From positions 3,720,001-3,784,000 of the forward strand of contig JAUCEF010000005.1 of assembly GCA_033558025.1 (NCBI GenBank): a stretch of DNA of 64,000 nt, written 5' to 3'. The notes beneath the pieces were generated by a model that saw only the letters and a program-made list of their open reading frames with translations, ran no database searches and was not told the origin of the DNA. The position numbers and the translations under genes were made by a program. Numbering within the stretch: position 1 is the first letter of the stretch; the number at the start of each line of letters is the position of its first letter. Origin of the DNA: Phytophthora sp. 'mugwort' (lineage: Eukaryota; Oomycota; Peronosporomycetes; Peronosporales; Peronosporaceae). This document shows, in pieces, positions 61,486-64,000 of the stretch.

Positions 61486-63157
61486 CTATGATGACTTGGT
61501 AAGTTTGCTGTAGCTCTCGATCATCCAGCGGAGTGTGCGCGCTACCGCATCAATGTCGACCTTGTGGATAGCACTATTCATAGAAACATAAGTGAGCTCA
61601 AGGGTGTTGTCAGTCGGGGTAAATATCATGCTACTGGCTTACCTAACTGGAAGCACGGCAAGATCAGTGGACTGACGTAGCTTATGAAAATTGTCTTCGG
61701 CGCCTGTAATACAGCCATTAATCATAGTGTAAGCATAACTCATAAGAGAAGGAGGAGATGCCATAATATGACAGGAACAAAATATTTCCATACCTTGCTC
61801 ATCCATCTTGTTGGCAACGATGAGAGAAGGACGCGATGAGATCCCTGGGGCGTACAGCTCGAGCTCTCTCTGAAGATGTGTAAAATCCTCCAGAGGGTCA
61901 CGTCCCTCTGAACCCGCCGTATCAAGTACGTACATCAAAATCTACATGTACCACGCATTGGTTAAAAGGTTATCAGCAAGAAGGGAATTGCCACACACTT
62001 GTACATACCTTTGTGCGCTCAATGTGGCGCAAAAAGTCATGACCGAGACCGACATTGCGATGGGCACCGTCGATAAGTCCGGGAATATCAGCCACACTCA
62101 ATCGGAATGTGTCTGGAAATTCCACAATGCCCACGTACGGGTGAAGCGTCGTAAACGGGTAGGGTGCGATCTCAGGTGTGGCGCGGCTTAACACACTAAG
62201 CAAGGTAGACTTGCCAGCGTTGGGGTATCCTACGAGACCAACATCGGCAATCGTCTTAAGCTCCAACTCGTAATACTGCGAAGTACCAGGCGACCCCGTA
62301 GTCTTGCTATCGGGCATGTACTTGCGCAGTCGACCGAACTTGGTCGTCTTGCCCGCTAAAATGCGGTTACCCAGTCCAGGCTTGCCACCTTTAGCAGCTA
62401 GGAACGTCGTACCAGGCTTGTCCAGATCAGCCACGACTTCCATCTTGTCCACGATCTCGTACTCGCCGTTCTCCAGCTCACGCTCGTAGCGCTCTACACG
62501 CTTGATGAGCGTACCGCACGGCACCTTCACACGGCAGTGCTTGCCTCTCCTACCGGCTGAATCGTTTGCTGCAGCCACAAACAGCAACGAAACCCACAAT
62601 CCATCAGTTAGTCGCCACTAAACGCATTGCAATTACCCACAAGCTCATGGCGACACGGACGTACGCATGCCGTTGGTGCCGGATCCCCCCTTAAAGTGGT
62701 GCATGGCGTTGGCCAGGTTCTGCATCTTGTCACTGGCCTCGACGACCACGTCACCCCCTGCACCGCCGTGTCCGCCGTTGGGGCGCTTGCGCATGGCCGA
62801 CTCGGAGAAGAAGCTAGCGCATCCGTTGCCTCCGTGACCGCCCGTGGCCTTGACGCGGATGCGATCCACAAAGCGTCGCTTCGAGTGCTGCGCGCGCCGC
62901 ACCCGCACCTTCTGCTTCACGTGCTCCTCCACCTTGCGGCGGCCAGCAGAGGCCACGTCGCCCTCGGCGTCCAGCGTCCAATCTTCGTCTACGTCGTCCA
63001 GGTCGTCCCAGTCCAGCTCCAGGTCCTCCATCTCCAGGTCGTCTTCTTCATCTTCGTCGCCGTTTCTTGTCGCGCTGAATGCCCGCCCTGACGAGCGGTT
63101 GAGGACAGTGCGGCGACGCAGCGGCGCAGCGGCCAAGCCTCGCAGTAGGTTAAGCAT
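61486..63157 (-). CDS. MTG2: Obg-family GTPase, probable mitochondrial ribosome assembly factor
   Basis: Five exons: complement(61486..61573, 61643..61703, 61794..61941, 62009..62568, 62665..63157), 449 aa. The start is [20 protein letters not shown], an Arg/Leu-rich sequence typical of mitochondrial import. An acidic stretch follows, then the Gly-rich Obg fold ([51 protein letters not shown]). GTPase motifs: G1 GYPNAGKS 278-285, switch region [12 protein letters not shown]3 DIPG 325-328, G4 NKMD near 395, G5 SAIHK near 420, the last formed only across the final intron. Obg/MTG2 proteins act in large-subunit maturation. Single-codon closure of all five exons and restoration of G5 strongly support the splicing. 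Confidence 0.92.
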
Positions 63158-63238
63158 CGTTTCCTTTAGCTGTTCACTCTGTGGCTGTCCGAAATATGGT
63201 GTGGCGCACATTTATGGCACACCCCACAATCGCGCACA

Positions 63239-63953
63239 ATGGCCGCAAGCGATGGCGACGACTTCAACCGCCTATACGAGCGGCTGGTGGTGCGGCGCTC
63301 GAGCAAGAAGAAGCGAGCGGATTCAACAGATACGAAGACGCAACTCGAAGGCGAAGCAAAACAGCAGGAAAAAGATGTCGAAGTGTTGACGCAAACCTCC
63401 CAAGCTGCGAGACTGGAAGAGATTAAGCGCAAAGAGCGACAAGAACACGACGCACACATCTCCAGCGCAGTGAAGCGGCTGCGTCTCGCCAGGAACCTGC
63501 ACGGGTTCGCTCGGTTTAGTCGCTGTAGCTCCCACCGCCTCGCATTCTATCTTGTTGATGCCACCGAACAGGACGGGCGTCGGCTCCTGAAGAAATACCA
63601 GAGTATAACAAAGAGAAAACGCACTGGACGGCAAGAGGGAAGGACCTCGGAGATGGAGCGCTGCATGAGACTGGAACGAGTTGCCGCCAGGTACATTTCG
63701 CAGAGTGTTATGATCGTTGCACAGTTGAATTCACACTCTGATGTTGATCATAATGGAACTATGCTGTAGGTTATTTCGTCGACAAGTGGAGGACTTTCGG
63801 CCTCAGGCAGCTACGACTCTTGAGGGGAGGCTCCGCGTGATCGATGAACTGCTACTCTTCTCCCCGCCAGGCTTGCGATCACTGTCTCAAATCGGGTACG
63901 CGGAGAGGGGCAATGTCGTGCCTGCTCCGCCACGAAGATTCGCAACCAAGTGA
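63239..63953 (+). CDS. Hypothetical basic protein, two exons
   Basis: Exons 63239..63690 and 63770..63953 (donor CCAG|GTACAT, acceptor TGTAG|GTTATT), 211 aa, start MAASDGDDFNRLYERLVVRR. The N-terminal 70 residues are charged and helical (KQQEKDVEVL, ARLEEIKRKERQEHD). A basic middle follows (AVKRLRLARNL, KRKRTGRQEGRTSEMERCMR). The second exon ends in a more conserved-looking piece (VIDELLLFSPPGLRSLSQIG) and a basic tail. No family is recognised. It is divergent from the Obg gene with only 81 bp between starts, so they probably share a promoter. An extra intron within the long first exon (for instance around 63490-63560) is possible. Confidence 0.6.
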
Positions 63954-64000
63954 ACGAAATGCGGTGGTCTGACGCAGGTTAATAAGTTGATGTATTTGTG

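Overview
The window is nuclear DNA of a flagellate oomycete, most likely Phytophthora or a close relative. Almost every gene that is not intronless can be assembled by joining exons across 55-150 nt introns with GT..AG ends and consistent phase, which is typical of oomycetes. Genes are densely packed on both strands. A ciliary transport protein (IFT140) implies flagellated zoospores. The transposon remnants resemble oomycete families. The species is inferred only from protein character and intron style. There are no operons, rRNA, tRNA or CRISPR arrays.

Region 1-18.8 kb (gene-dense): the end of a RasGEF gene; a five-exon orphan gene; a DUF4602 (C1orf131/Faf1-like) ribosome-assembly protein; two coiled-coil proteins; an RCC1-repeat protein; an IQ-motif protein; IFT140 (four exons); a PUF6/PUM3-type Pumilio protein; and a ten-exon gene that joins a four-helix membrane domain to ankyrin repeats.

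Region 18.8-28.2 kb (gene-poor, repeat-rich): a truncated DDE transposase, one small acidic two-exon gene, and a decayed 3.6 kb PIF/Harbinger-like element. The element holds a broken Myb/SANT-like gene and a broken DDE transposase in convergent orientation, and G-rich 20-bp terminal repeats can be proposed at its ends. A perfect 30-bp hairpin sits inside the transposase remnant.

Region 28.2-64 kb (gene-dense): a heat-shock-factor-type regulator; a C69-type dipeptidase homologue with a signal peptide and a tail anchor; two paralogous DEAD-box helicases on either side of a p24/TMED cargo receptor and an orphan gene; PRPF31; a 2OG-Fe(II) oxygenase; a Ser-rich orphan; LRRC45; a divergent protein kinase; a 2032-residue AK9-type multi-domain adenylate kinase; a Cys-rich copper P-type ATPase; ribosomal protein L6e; a MAK/ICK-family kinase; a mitochondrial Obg GTPase; and a final two-exon orphan.

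Two functional themes recur. One is cilium/centrosome biology (IFT140, LRRC45, the MAK/ICK kinase, AK9, and less certainly the coiled-coil, RCC1 and IQ proteins). The other is RNA and ribosome work (DUF4602, PUF6, two DEAD helicases, PRPF31, L6e, Obg). All exon boundaries were read by eye from splice signals and reading frame, and none has been tested against transcripts.
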